Positions 48,005 to 59,980 of a stretch of DNA of 64,000 bases are shown here, one piece after another; within the stretch, counting starts at the first letter, position 1; every line of letters begins with the position of its first letter. Both the position numbers and the translations under genes were made by a program. The DNA comes from Mortierella sp. BCC40632 (Eukaryota > Mortierellomycota > Mortierellomycetes > Mortierellales > Mortierellaceae). A model generated the notes under the pieces. The model did no database searches. It was not told the origin of the DNA and saw nothing but the letters and a program-made list of their open reading frames with translations. The stretch spans positions 726,501-790,500 of the forward strand of contig WAEK01000014.1 in NCBI GenBank assembly GCA_011634665.1, written 5' to 3'.

Positions 48005-51000
48005 TTAGTTCACAGCAACCGTGTTCTTGGTATCTTCTTCCATCGGACTGACCGAGCTCCGTGAACAGAGCTCGGAAGGAACACTGCCAAGACCGCTCAT
48101 TGTCTCCTCAGGCACATTCAAAGGCGGTGTCCTGGGCGTGGGACTCGAATTGGGCGAGTCTGACGGCTCAATGGGCTCCATGACCCGGTCCCCATTAGTC
48201 TCTTTGCCAGAAGTCGGCTGCTGTTGAGAGGGTGGCTGTGGCGGCGAGGGTTGAGGGGGTGTCGGATCATGACCTTGCGTCTGAGAAGTCGGTTGAGACG
48301 ATTGCGACGTCTGGGATGGCTGCTGTGATGGTGGTGGTGGTGGTGGTGCCTGTTGTGGAGCATGAGAAGACCGCAGGGGTTGGTCAAAGGGGTGCAGCGT
48401 TTGGGAGTGTGGATAAAGGCCCTGTGGAGGCATGCCTTGCTGTGGATGCGACGACATATATCCTGAAGACATCGACGAAAGGTGGCGGCGTTCGTCCATC
48501 CGGTGCATCTGTTGACCTGGGATCGGTGGCATCTCGAGCGAAGGCGTGTGCGAATGGCCACGGTCCTTACGATGGTGATGATACATGTCCATTCGAGAGT
48601 AATCCAAGGAAGGCGTCTGCGAATGGCCGTATTCGTGGCGGTAAGGATGAGGTCTCGAGTCCATCCGAGTGTAATCCATAGAACGAGAGTGTGAGTGGCC
48701 CATCTCTCGGGGTGCTCTTGGTGGGTCCTGGATATCCATTCGAGAGAGACCAAGCGAGGCTGTGTGTGCATGACCACGGTGCCGTTGCATGGATCTCGAG
48801 TCATTTGAGGGATCTGCACCATAGGGTAGATGCTGGGGTTGGGAAAACGAGTGCGAGTGCATGTGGGAATAAGCACGGTGTCCACCTGGCTGGCTCATGT
48901 GGTGTGAACCACGCTGCGAATGACCCAAGTGGCCATTGCCAGCATGATGGGGCATCCCACTCTGAGAGAGTGACCCGGATCCGTTACGGGGCATGCCATG
49001 GTTCTGTGACTCCATGCGAGCATCTGAGGTCGTGGACAGTGAAGGCGCACCCTTGGAGAGATCGTCTTGGCCTTGTCTTGGCCCTGCTCCTGATCGGTCC
49101 ATCCTCTCCAAGCCAGATCCCTCCATACCCGACTCGATCGAACGCGAGTCCAACTCGGGAAGAGAGGTATGCGACAACTTTTCGCGCGTAAGAGACTCGT
49201 TCGTGGGCGATGAAGTCCTGCTTTCATTCGACCTGGAGGTTTGCGGCGGGTCACAGCGACCGTTCTCGCCAAGATCTTCGCGTGATGTACGTCGGTAGGA
49301 AGATGCTTGCATATCCGAGTCATCATACATGGAGCTCATTGGGTGATGTTCCTGGATGGTGTCGAGCTGAAGAACAAGACTGTCGAGGTGTTTTGCATCA
49401 TGTTCCCGTTGAGAGCTGAACTCTACCATCTTGTAATAGTCAACGGGCGTACCGTTATGCTTGCGAGAGTGCTCGAGTAACGAATCGGAGCGAGCAAATT
49501 TTTTGCCGCATCCATCGACATTACAGACAAATGGCTTTTCTCCTGTGTGTGTGCGCATATGACGAATGACCTGATGGTGCTTATGGAATGGTTTTTGCTT
49601 GACAACACAGTTTTCCCATTCGCAAGTATATTGGGACTATGAAGGAAAATTTAGAGTGGTCAGAGATAGCGTGCTTACATTACAACGTAATAAAAGTGGA
49701 TAGAGCCCTTGAAAGAACAGCAACTCTTTTTACCTTGCCAAGGCCAATATGGACCTCCTCCACGTGGTTGACGAGCCAGTCAAGAGCTCCAAAGACCTGG
49801 TTACAGTTTTTCCAAAGACATGTCCAAGTAGTCTGTGTCGTGCCTGAAGGTGGAGTGGCCTGCCTTTGAGTGGGTGTGCACTCGAGTGTACGGGACCCAT
49901 TCTCAGTAGCGGCGCCATCTCCGGAAGCGTTCTCTTCAAAGGGTTGGTAACCAGAGTCCGAATCCCCTTCAGTCACGTCGACAGAGAGTCGGCGTTTCTT
50001 GCGGTCCGAGCCGAGCTCGACTCGGGCCATGAGAGATTCTTCAGGTGAGGTACCGTTCTTTTTGTTGAGCTGGGCGTCGAGCTGGTAGCATACGGCCTTG
50101 AGGTCAACATAGTTTGCGTTGCGGAGCTCATATTTAGCTTGGAGTTCGCTGTACTCTCTCCGTGCACGTTCTAGTTCCGAGGTAGTGATGGAGAACTTGT
50201 ACTCGAGGTCTGTGTTGTTGCGCTGCAGGTTTTCAATCTTTTGGCAGAGGAAGCCATTCTTTTGGATCAAGGCTGACAGCTGTCCTGTCAGCGAGTTTTC
50301 AATGTCTAGTAGAGTATCGCGTGTTCGAATTAGAAAAAGGGTTCGCACGAACGTGTTGCACAACAGCAGGGGCCACGAGCCATTAAGTTCGCAGTCAACG
50401 TCCCTGAGAGGACACGAGGCCTTTTTTTTTTTTTTTGTTGTTGTTGTTGTTGTTGTCATTGTGTGTTCCCTGTATTTTCTCTTCCTACCCCCTGTCCCCT
50501 GAGGGTTGCTCATGTAACTATTTTATACGGATAGTGTTCACCCCTTGCCCTGCGTCTTGTCTCTCCCATTTACTCACTCTTCCTTTTCTTCCTCTTTTTC
50601 TCCCCTCTTTGCGCACACGCCGTATGCCACGCGTCGGCTATTCACGCTGTGTGATCGATCCATCTGAGCGGGCCTGACAAAGCGCAGTGCTGCAGGAGTC
50701 CTTTGGACTCGGATCTCAAAGGACGACTTTATCCAGGGCAAAATGAACAACACAACAAAGAGAAAGAAAGAAAAAGAAAAAGAAAAAGAAAGAAGGAAAA
50801 AAAGCGCCAAGGGCAACAACACAAGCACGCGCGCAACTAAGGGGCACCACCAAGCGCGCGATAGAGAGAGGAAAGGAATAAGCGTCATTGGCCTCCTCCA
50901 TCTCGCTCCTGCCCTTCCCCGCCCCCTCCCTTCCATCCCCAATGACCCGACCTCCCACCCCCCTATTTTAAGAGGGCGACCCAGTCTGACAAAGCTGACG

Positions 51001-51212
51001 ACAAAAGACTCAAAGGAGAGAGAGAGAAAGAGAGAGAAAAGAGAAGAGAGAGAGGAACGTGCAGGAAAAAGAAAAGAAAGATCGAATAAAAGAAAGGGAT
51101 GAAGGAGGCCCGACATGGTGACGGCAAACAATATGCAATGCGGGATAGAACTCTCGGCTCGTTTGTCCCCTGGACACTCTTGCAACCTGCAATAGACAAG
51201 ATCGCCCATCTT

Positions 51213-51245
<33 letters not shown>

Positions 51246-51381
51246 TTTTTTTTTTTTTTTCTTTTCTATCTGCCTGTGCTTCCCACATTTCGTTATTGTT
51301 GGAAAATGGACCGAGAATAAAAGGTCTTTTTTTTCGTGTACCGTTGGACGAGAACAGACACTAAAAAGGAAAAGAAATAAC

Positions 51382-51426
<45 letters not shown>

Positions 51427-51568
51427 AAATGGTAGAAGAAAACTCACCTCTGAATTGCCTCGAGTGTGCTTCCCAGAATCGGGCCAGCATAGCCTGAAGA
51501 TCTGTGATCGACGTAACCTCCTGGGTTGTGTTCCCGCTCATGTCGCGGGGCTCGCGGTTTTCCTTCAT
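48005..51568 (-). CDS. Coiled-coil, tandem CWCH2 zinc-finger transcription factor
   Basis: Exons 51568-51448, 50305-49734 and 49636-48005 join in phase to 774 residues from the ATG at 51568. An open stretch continues upstream in frame to a possible CACCAG acceptor near 51690, so an extra 5' exon may exist. Residues about 42-120 form a coiled coil ([16 protein letters not shown]... [12 protein letters not shown]). Three C2H2 fingers follow at about 200-290: CLWKNC-x12-H-x4-H, CEWENC-x15-H-x3-H and CNVDGC-x12-H-x3-H, with a TGEKP linker. The first two share the Cys-x-Trp-x2-Cys tandem CWCH2 motif known from Gli, Zic, PacC/Rim101 and Zap1. The C-terminal two thirds is low-complexity, rich in His/Ser/Met/Arg with recurring HSHS(R)[12 protein letters not shown] units. 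A DNA-binding nuclear factor is inferred; whether it is the Rim101/PacC pH regulator is not shown. Confidence 0.87.
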
Positions 51569-51737
51569 ATCCGCCCCGACGGTGGTCTCCCGAGGAGTAA
51601 TGGTGAGAGAGTGGGGTGTGGGGGGCAAGAGAGAGGTCGAGATTGGATGGGCAGTCGGGGTGAGCGACGGCAATGTCGATCCTGTTCCTGGTGGGCGAAG
51701 AATGATGAATGAATGTGTCGGACCTATAGAAGGGATC

Positions 51738-51770
<33 letters not shown>

Positions 51771-52835
51771 GGGTTGGTCAGGCACCAATTGCGGTAGACA
51801 GAGTGAGAGAGTGGGAGTGGAGCCACGGTCAAAAGAACGCGTTCACTCACAACGAGTCGAGACCAGAGTCTGTTTGTTTGTTTGTTTTTTCCTCCTTTTT
51901 CTTCTTCTTCTTGTGGGGTGGAGAGTGTGAGAGAGTAATAGATAATGAGTCGAAGGCGGTCAAAAGGAGAACCGATACGGGTGGGAGAGAGTGAAGGGGG
52001 AAGAAGTGGATTGGATGAGTTACAAAGAAGGAAAAGAGAGAGAAAGAGAGAGAGAGGAAGAAGAAGAAGAAAAAAAAAGGGTCGAAGACAAGAGAAGGGG
52101 CCACAATAGAAATTTTCAGAGACGGGCTCGGATTGAGTGTATGCGAATACATGCGTGTGGGAGTGAGAAAGGGAAGAAGAAAAAAATTGAGAGACGCGTC
52201 CAGGTCGGCTCCCTAAATACTGTTGGTCTGCTCAGTGCCTGCACGACGACACGTTACAGCGGGAGAATGGTAAATGAGGAGGAGGCCTGTGTATGTGTGA
52301 CAGAGCAGGAACAGAGCGAGAACAGAGCGAGAACAGAGAGAGAGAGCAGAGCAAGGACAGAGCGAGGACAGAGCAAGAGATTCAAAAGAGTAGAGCAGAC
52401 AGGGCAGGAAAGACAAAGCTGCAGGACTTTTTTATCCCAAAGACGGAGGAGGAAGAGGAGAAAAAAAAAAAAAAAAAAGAGCGAGAGGCGTGGGTAGCCA
52501 GGAAGACAGGAAAGGCAAAACCTGCAGCAATGCGTATAGGTGTACGGGCGCGTGCAGAGTGGGTTGGCGAGCGAGTGAGTTATGTGTGCGTGAAAAGAAG
52601 GAGAAAGAGAAAAAGACAACACGCACCACGAGTGGACAAGTCAGTGAAGGGGAAAACGCGTACCCTCTCTCTCTTTCTCCCTTTGCCCTGGTACTGTCAT
52701 GTCGTGTCGCAGCTGCGTCACAGCATGGCATGACATGGCATGGCAGAAGATAGGCAGGGTGGCTTCCGCAGGGATCGGTCCAGTCTGGCGGAGATGCCGA
52801 GGATAGGACCGAGGGCGCTGGCAGCCCAGAAGACG

Positions 52836-52866
<31 letters not shown>

Positions 52867-52936
52867 CATAAAAAAAAGGAGGGAGGAGTGAAATAGAATC
52901 AAGGGGAGGAGGAGGAAGGAGGTGGATGGAAAGGAA

Positions 52937-52981
<45 letters not shown>

Positions 52982-54605
52982 CCCTTTGTTCTAGCCATGC
53001 TCAATCATTGGCCCAGTACGTCCATTGGGCGCCTCTTTGTCTTTCTCTCTTTCCAGGACGGGGCCACGTCCCGGCTGTCCAGCACAAGCTGCCGAGACTC
53101 GGGCTCGGCGCCCTCGGGAGCGTGTATATCTGTATGTGCGTGTGTGTGGGTGTGGGTGTATGTGTGTGAGCGAGAGGAGTGAATGGGTGTGTGTGTGTGT
53201 GTGTGTGAGTATGTGTGTGAGAGTAAGAGAGTGAATGCAAAAATGGGTTCCTCTAGGAAGGTTTCAGGCTCGGGCCACATCTGCCTGTCTGGCCTTTTGG
53301 GCAAGAGTTGTCTGTCTGAATCGCATGGGAGTATGTGAGAGAGAGAGAGAGCGAGTGTGTGTGTGTGTGTGCGTGTGTGAGGATGAAATGAGAGTGAGAG
53401 CCATACCTGAAGAATCAGTCCTGGCCAAGGGTTAATGAAGGAAAAGAAGCAAGGGCCACAACAGGGGTCAAGGATGAATGGCTGACAAGGTCCACAGTGA
53501 GAGAGGGTGAGTGGGTGGTGGGCAAGAGTGATAGAGAACTGGAGAGAGAGAGAGAGAGTGGAACTGGCGGGCGGATGATTATCGGTGAAGGCATTGGTGC
53601 GTCCGGTGAGAAGGGATTGACCGAAAGAGAAATATCTAAGAACATGATGCGTGCGGCAGGTGGCCCAGCCGGACAGGGCGCGCGGTAAAGGGCGGCGCGC
53701 GCGCGCGCGGCGGCGGTGGCGGCGGCGGGTGGCGGCGGCGGCGTGGCGGGCGAAATAACGATGATTAAAATATCGCCATTGAAATACCGGGGAACCGAAT
53801 AAGGCGGCTAATGGACGATGAATTAAAAGAGATGGGAGGATATTATAAATGTGAAGAATTATTATATATATATAATAGAGAATATTATATATATATAGAG
53901 ATAGAGAATAAAGAGATGAGAAAAAAGAAAAAGAAAAAAAAAGAAAAAAAAAAAAAAAAAAAAGAGACAACCAACAACAACAACAACAACAACAACAAGA
54001 CTGGGCCGGGAGCGGCTTCCCGGGGACAGGGCGCGGGAACAGACGGAGCCGTGAAGAAAAAAAAAAAAAAAAAAAAAGAGTGAGAAAGCGCCATGGCCAC
54101 CCCCTGCTTACTGCGGGTCCAGCGGGACACAGGGACGCGAAATAATGAGGCCAGGCCTGAGATTCAGAAACCAGGCCAGTCCCACTTGCGACTGATCGAA
54201 CACACACGTCTCTCGCTCTCGCTCTTTCTCTTTCTCTCTTTCTCTACCTGGCGCAAGGCTCACACCCATTGGGTCCAGCTCAATGTCTTTGTGCCTCTCT
54301 CTCTCTTTTCCACTCAGGAACACAGGAACAGGGCTTTGTGTGTGGGTGTTGTTTGCTGGAAAAAGAACGTCGTCTCTAGGTTACAACTCTCTCTCTCACT
54401 CGCTTCTGCACTCACGCACATCCTCTCCCCGCGGATCCAAATCCCAATCTCCACAGACTGCGGGAGCAATCAAGGGCGCGGGGTGCTCAAGGTCATGGAC
54501 GAGATAGAGGAGGAGGAGGCCAGGCGTAAGAGGAAGGGCGCTCTAGGCTCAAGTCATCATTGTGCTCATCCACGGCCTGGGGCGGAGAGGAGAAGAGAAG
54601 GGGTG

Positions 54606-54643
<38 letters not shown>

Positions 54644-55374
54644 AAGATGGTTGCTTATGGGGCAGGTCAGGTCGGGCGCATTCTTTGCACCCACAGCAAC
54701 ATCTCTCTGGACCAGAACAACCAGGGATGGAGGCAGGGATTGGATGAGGTGGGGTTGGGGGGAGGAGTGGAGGCGACGAGCCTTGTCATGCACACACGGG
54801 CAACAAAAAAGACAAAAAAGAACAAAGCATGCAGAACAAGGACCATGCAGCAACGCGTCAGGGGGGATGGGGGGGAGGAAGGACAGAAAAGAAGCGGGGG
54901 AAGGGAGCGTCGAGCCGCCAGTCAGTCCAGGCAGACCATCCAGCCCACGTCGGGCTACTTATTGCGCATGCGCGCCGTACCCATCTTTGTATCTAGCGAA
55001 AATCGACCCTGCAAAATAAAAACAAAAAAAACAAAATGACACACACCACAAACAGCACCACAAACACTTCCCTGCGGCTGGAGCCACGGTCCATGGACGG
55101 CACATGGGCGAGCCAGAAGCCCTGGACTCTAGCCAAAAGAACAGCCCTGCACCGAGTATATTTTTGTACATTCTCACACGCACACCATCGCCATGATAGC
55201 CTGGGGTCAGTGTCCTCTCCCCCCCTCCTTCCTTTCCTTCTCTTCTCTTCCTTCCTTGCCAAGTCGGGCTCGTGTCCAAATAAATCCGGGAAAGGGAGCG
55301 GGGCAAACGCGGACACTGCTGCAGAGGGCCCAAAATCTCCCTTTGTCTATGCCCTCAGCCCGCAGAGATGATGC

Positions 55375-55408
<34 letters not shown>

Positions 55409-55995
55409 GGCACGGCACAAGTGGATTGCAAAAAAGAGAGGGAGAACGGCTTGCCCTGCCCTGAGAGAAAGAGAGAGAGCGTGAAATAGAGCGTGAGGGA
55501 TAGAAGAAAAAGAGATGGGGACGACCTGGATGCAGAGCCCCGCTCAGGTAGCAGCAATGGCATACCATTGGTGGACTACCGCTGCGTGATTGGCTTGCGC
55601 ATGAATTGTGTTGGTAGGAGAGCGATGGTCAGGAGAGGGGTGCCGGATCTTGGAGCCCCGAGCCCATCCTGGCCCAGCCAATGCGCCTTGTGTGGATGTG
55701 TGGGACAAAGAGGAGGACGAGGACGAGGACGAGGAAAAAGACGAGGAGGGGCAAGGGGGGAGGAGAGGGATGGGGCACACGCTTTCACACACCCACCCAC
55801 ACAAACAATGCACATGACTCGCTCCAAAAACCCGATTGCGCTTTTCCGTCTCCTGGCGCTCTGCGCGGGGTCGGGGTCGGGACCTCAGTTTCAGGCGTTG
55901 GCGCTGAGGTTTCGTGCATGGTCACCGGGACTAGACTCGGCGTTGCTCCGATATGGCTCCCAGGTTTATGACCTCGGCCCGCACCCGAGGAAACA
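51569..55995. other. Long low-complexity intergenic region
   Basis: No gene is supported. It has A/T runs (51739-51768, 52459-52478, 53939-53963, 54056-54077, 55376-55405), many (GA)n and (GT)n tracts (for example 52844-52866, 52936-52978, 53188-53207) and the GC island at 53674-53752. The part nearest 51.6-51.9 kb is likely the 5' region of the zinc-finger gene. Long open frames here encode only simple-sequence translations. Confidence 0.55.
53674..53752. repeat. GC-rich (GCG)/(GGC) island with alternating GC tract
   Basis: The stretch contains GCGCGCGCGCGCGC (53695-53708) followed by GGC/GGT triplet repeats, nearly pure G and C. It is followed within about 100 bases by AT-rich (TA)n sequence (53862-53903). 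Nothing else in the window is so GC-rich. The alternating purine-pyrimidine tract could adopt Z-DNA. Confidence 0.8.
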
Positions 55996-57880
55996 CATCT
56001 GGCTCATCTGGCTCATCTGGCAGGCGCGGTGACCAACATGAGGAAGGCGTCCAGTAGGCGGACCTTGTAGCTACCGCGAATAGACAGAGCTTTCTCGGCC
56101 AATCGCAAAGGGTGTTCATCCACCTACGATCACAACAGGATTGTCCTGTGCCGATCACACCCCTGCACTCTGACTGTTGTACCTCAGATTGTCCAAGACG
56201 AAATGAACGCAGCAAAACAGAAAAGCAGCATGGTACAAAAAAAAAGCCTCTCTCCTGTTGTGTTTGCGAGCATCTTCAAACTTCATTGTTAAGGAAAGGA
56301 GCTCACACAGACACAAAGAGTCTCCTGAGACTTGGTCGACACGCTCTTGCCAACAGCGTCCAATATCGTCATGGCGACAATCCTAGTGATCTCCGCCTCG
56401 TGGTCTATCAGACAAAAATAAAGCAAAGATTCTGTTGCTCCAGTATCTCTATTGCTTTCCGAGGATCTTGTCGAAGGGTCATCTTTATCTCTCCGAGTCA
56501 AAGCTCTTTTTCTTTCACTTCCTCTTCCACTCTCTCTCTCTATCTTCTCTCCGATTATGACGCATGTATTTCCGTGGTGCGATCTTAAAAGGTCTCTGGA
56601 TAGGGAATCTGGATGTCCTTGTGATAACCTGGAATGAAAGCGGACCTAAAACTTGCACTGTGCGCAATAAAAGCGGCAATCGACCCTGATCGCCTGAGGG
56701 CGCACTTCCAATCCTTCCATGCATTACACGCCGCTCTACTGGTGTATTCTGGGACCCGTGTAACAACTGAGCTCTCGCCTTTTTTTTTTTTTTTTTTTTT
56801 TTTTTGATCTCTTTCTTTCTTTCTTTCTTTCTTGGATCACCAGAAGACCTGTCGACAGTCGGGATCAAAGACAGCCAAGTCAGACCACCCTACTCTTTTT
56901 CTTCCCTCCGATGCGTGTTCTGTCTTTAGGCGCCAATGGGAATAGGTATTTTGGATGTCCCCGTACCTTGAGGGAAAAAAAAGCCGATCTGGCCATTTCA
57001 GGCGCAAGAGCGGGCTACTGCTGTGCTCAATAATGGGCGTAACGAGATCGTTGTGTCCACTCTTTCTTTCTATCTCTCTGCCTCTCCCCACCCCTTGTTC
57101 CTAGTCGTCCTGCAGATGCGTTGACTTGGATCATCTACTTTTGGAGCGCGTGTTGTGATTGAACTCTTCCCTCTCTAAATGTCAGAACTCTCAACCAGTG
57201 GGTTTGCCCTGAAAAAAAAAAAAAAAAAAAAAAAAAAAGTTCTTGTTGCGGTGTCATCTATGATGGCTCGAGGTTTTAATACTCAATGATTCAGCAGAGA
57301 AACAGAGAAGTGTTCTCCATTGTTACTGAATCATTCCTGTTCATGAAGGAAAGGAGTCGCATTAATCTTGCTGCATGTTGATCATTTGCTCATTCCGAGA
57401 CGCGACTTCGCCCAAATGGACAATTGCTCCCCATCGATTTTTTTTTTTTTTTTTTTTTTTGAGTCCCTGATATGGACATCATCCTTGTCCCGAGTCAACG
57501 CGTCGACGCAATCCCTCCCAGAGTCGCGACATTTAATCCAAGAGGCGCGAGATCAGCCTGTCATAAACACCTAAAGGACGGCCTGTCCTTGACCTCGGTG
57601 AATGTGGGGAGAGGAAGGGACGTTTCCTCGGAAATTTGTAGTCTCAAGGGCCCTTGCTCTCCTAAAAAAAAAAAAAAAAAAAAAAAAAGATTAATTTTGA
57701 CTCGACCTACAGGATATCTATCAACGAGAGGAAAGATGCATGAAGAGTGAAAACAGTGTAAAAAGAAAAGAAAAGAGCGATTGCACAGACCGATAGACGA
57801 GATATACCCTGCCGGTCCCTGGTCATCTGCATCTTTGAGCCCATCCTGCATCGCGTCGATCTTCTCTAGGATAAACCTGA
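55996..57880 (-). pseudogene. Minus-strand protein-like remnants of an unrecognised gene
   Basis: Several minus-strand segments read like real protein and have plausible splice borders. They are: 57880-57775 (FILEKIDAMQDGLKDADDQG); 56965-56840 (SHWRLKTEHASEGRKRVGW, then DLAVFDPDCRQVFW); about 56417-56315 (DHEAEITRIVAMTILDAVGK, ending at a GTGAGC donor); and 56130-56030 after a TCGTAG acceptor (VDEHPLRLAEKALSIRG, then KVRLLDAFLMLVTAPAR and stop). The last two join in phase 0. The earlier ones cannot be joined cleanly and poly(A/T) runs interrupt the region. No family is recognised. The same strand carries the CRN pseudogene 1.5 kb upstream, so a decayed CRN-type C-terminal part is possible but unproven. 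Confidence 0.3.
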
Positions 57881-59309
57881 CAGGTACTTTTCCTTTTTAT
57901 TTTTTTAGTCTTTATTTTTTTTTCTTACCCTTCTTATTGATCTCTACTCTTCACCATTCCTTAGCTCTTTATGGCTCTTATCTCTAACTCAAGACAAGTG
58001 CGGACAAAATTGGCCTAGTCGTGCTCACGCCTAGTTACTCTAGTCAAGATGAGCCAATGACTTTTTGAGACTTTACTAATCCCGTCAGGTCGAGATAGGG
58101 TACACTAGGGTCAGAGTTTTTGTTCCCGGGCCCCTCCCCCCTCTTTCTCTCATCTGGCCCTTGTTCAGGCTCCAGTAGAACTGTGTTCAATCTCTAGATG
58201 CTAGGTTGTTGGTTACCCACGCCAAGAAGGGATCACTGCATTCTCATTTTCTTGCCTCTCCTTTGAGAGCACTACGTTTTCCGTCACTGGATCAAAAGTT
58301 GTGATCAGTGGGTGGTGCCCATTTGGCAGAAACGAGACTGGCGAATGAGAAATCTGCTCATCCAAAACTAGTCGTCGGCACTATCTCAAAGATGATCCGA
58401 CATAAAGACGTCCATAAGTGAAAGCTTGATGTAGTCCATCATAATGTGAGCGGATCAGGCCTACTTCTTGAGATCAATATTCGGCACATAATACATCACG
58501 GGAGGGTAGATTCTGAGGGAGGACATTAAATATTTTCACTTCAAAGTTCTTGTTTCTCTGCTTCTTGAGATCGGCAAAAAAAAAAAAAAAAAAAAAAGAT
58601 TTGGGACCACAAAGAAAAGTTGAGGCTCAACAAGATGAGGATCTTAATTTTCTTGAATGTGACCGGTAAGTTTTGAGAGTGGTTGTTCTTTGGCAAGGGA
58701 GTTATTGGATACCAAGATTTGGAGTGGTTTCCTAGGAGCTAACAGCAAATGAACACAGCGTAAATCATTGACAGTCCTTTCTAATAAAGCGCTCGTTTGT
58801 GCCAACTAAAGGAAGTATGGTGCCAAGAAGTGGCGATGTTTTATTCCACTTCGTTCATGCCATCCCTCCTCCCTCCCGACTTTAGTTTGAGCGCAGTGCT
58901 AGAAAATGAACTAAAAAGGGTTTGCTCTGACAACACCCTCACGCACGAAACGAAGCACCAAGGGTCGTTCTTTTTCAGGTCTACCATCGGCCATGACCGT
59001 TTTCATGAGACTAAGCTCGGCAATCACATTTGTCAGTCTGCACACGCTTTGAATCTTTAAGAATGCACCTAGCATAACGACCGCTAATAGGCGAATGGAA
59101 TCCAAAGCGTTAGTCTAATAATAAATATCGTGGGAACAACTATTCAATAGAAAGAAGGCGGACAACACTTTTGCACCGTCTCTTTTTGGAACTAGAGGAG
59201 AAAAAGAACATGGAAGGTTTGGCGATACAAGTTTATCGTCGATGTAATTTCTGACGAGACAGGTGCCAATGGAAGAAGAAATACGCTTGTGCGCTACTTG
59301 ACAGGGGTC
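57881..59309. other. Region without a supported gene
   Basis: Base composition is more even than in the repeat-rich spacers. Frames at 58797-59060 (plus) and 58911-59105 (minus) overlap and show no motif. An A run lies at 58576-58597. It may include decayed downstream parts of the CRN pseudogene. Confidence 0.4.
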
Positions 59310-59640
59310 AGTGGACGAGGACTGTCTCTTCAGACAGATCTTTAGTAAATGCTTTGGAAACAGGTGCTCCAGTCTATTTTTCTTCTTTTCATTCAATATG
59401 TTATGAAAAATGAGGTCCTCATCTACCTTAATCGCTACGGAAACGCTTCAGAGCAGAGGGTGAGTTTGCTTGCACTAATGCCACCAAAGTCATTTGCCTC
59501 CTTAGCCTTAATGAGATCTTTAAGTTATTTGACACTCTTGGATGGATTGATTTCAACAGAGATGCTCAGGGTGCTGTATCTCATTTAAAAAGACAAAACA
59601 GATCAAGATGAGTGTCAGTCACTGTACTATGAATCGTTGA
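59310..59640 (-). pseudogene. Crinkler (CRN) N-terminal domain pseudogene
   Basis: Fungal and oomycete CRN proteins begin with a ubiquitin-like header domain (LxLFC..., a variable FSVEI strand, a LKxLIKxxKxxxFxxIxAxxLTLW block) and end it with an IHIIVQRP/HVLV-type motif. The minus strand here has all of these in order: HLDLFCLFK near 59612-59587, SVEINPSKSVK, then LKDLIKAKEANDFGGISASK followed by LTL (about 59521-59470), KVDEDL.. with NEKKKNRLEHL (59440-59360) and AFTKDLSEETVLVH (59350-59310). At least three in-frame stops (after LFCLFK, after SVK, after VLVH) and at least two frame changes separate them, so no intact product is possible. The C-terminal effector-like domain is not identified. 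Confidence 0.75.
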
Positions 59641-59930
59641 AGGAAGGAAGAAAAAGAAATAAATGCAGCTGCAGCAGAAAAGAGCAAAGTGGTGGCAAAA
59701 GGAGGAGAGAGTGTAGATTTCGTCATTTACAGTGCAGTTATGTGCTTTCTAAGGCCCGACAGTCTGTAATGAATACAGAGCAGGATCTGCAGGTTGAATC
59801 TGTCATGCCCAATAGGCTGGTCATTTCATTTCACATGTTGATGGATTTTGGGATCTAGACCCGCAGGCTTCACTTTGGTTGAGAATATATTTCCTCGTGT
59901 AACGAACGTCAACAATGTTACCTTGCTTTT

Positions 59931-59980
<50 letters not shown>

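Noticed and set aside
53005..54207. 400-codon minus-strand frame
   Set aside because: It runs through (GT)n, (GA)n, poly(A) and the GC island; composition is that of simple repeats (HTHTHT, FFFF) and no domain is visible.
54093..55039. Overlapping long plus-strand frames
   Set aside because: They cross GA repeats and show no conserved motif, start context or splice pattern.
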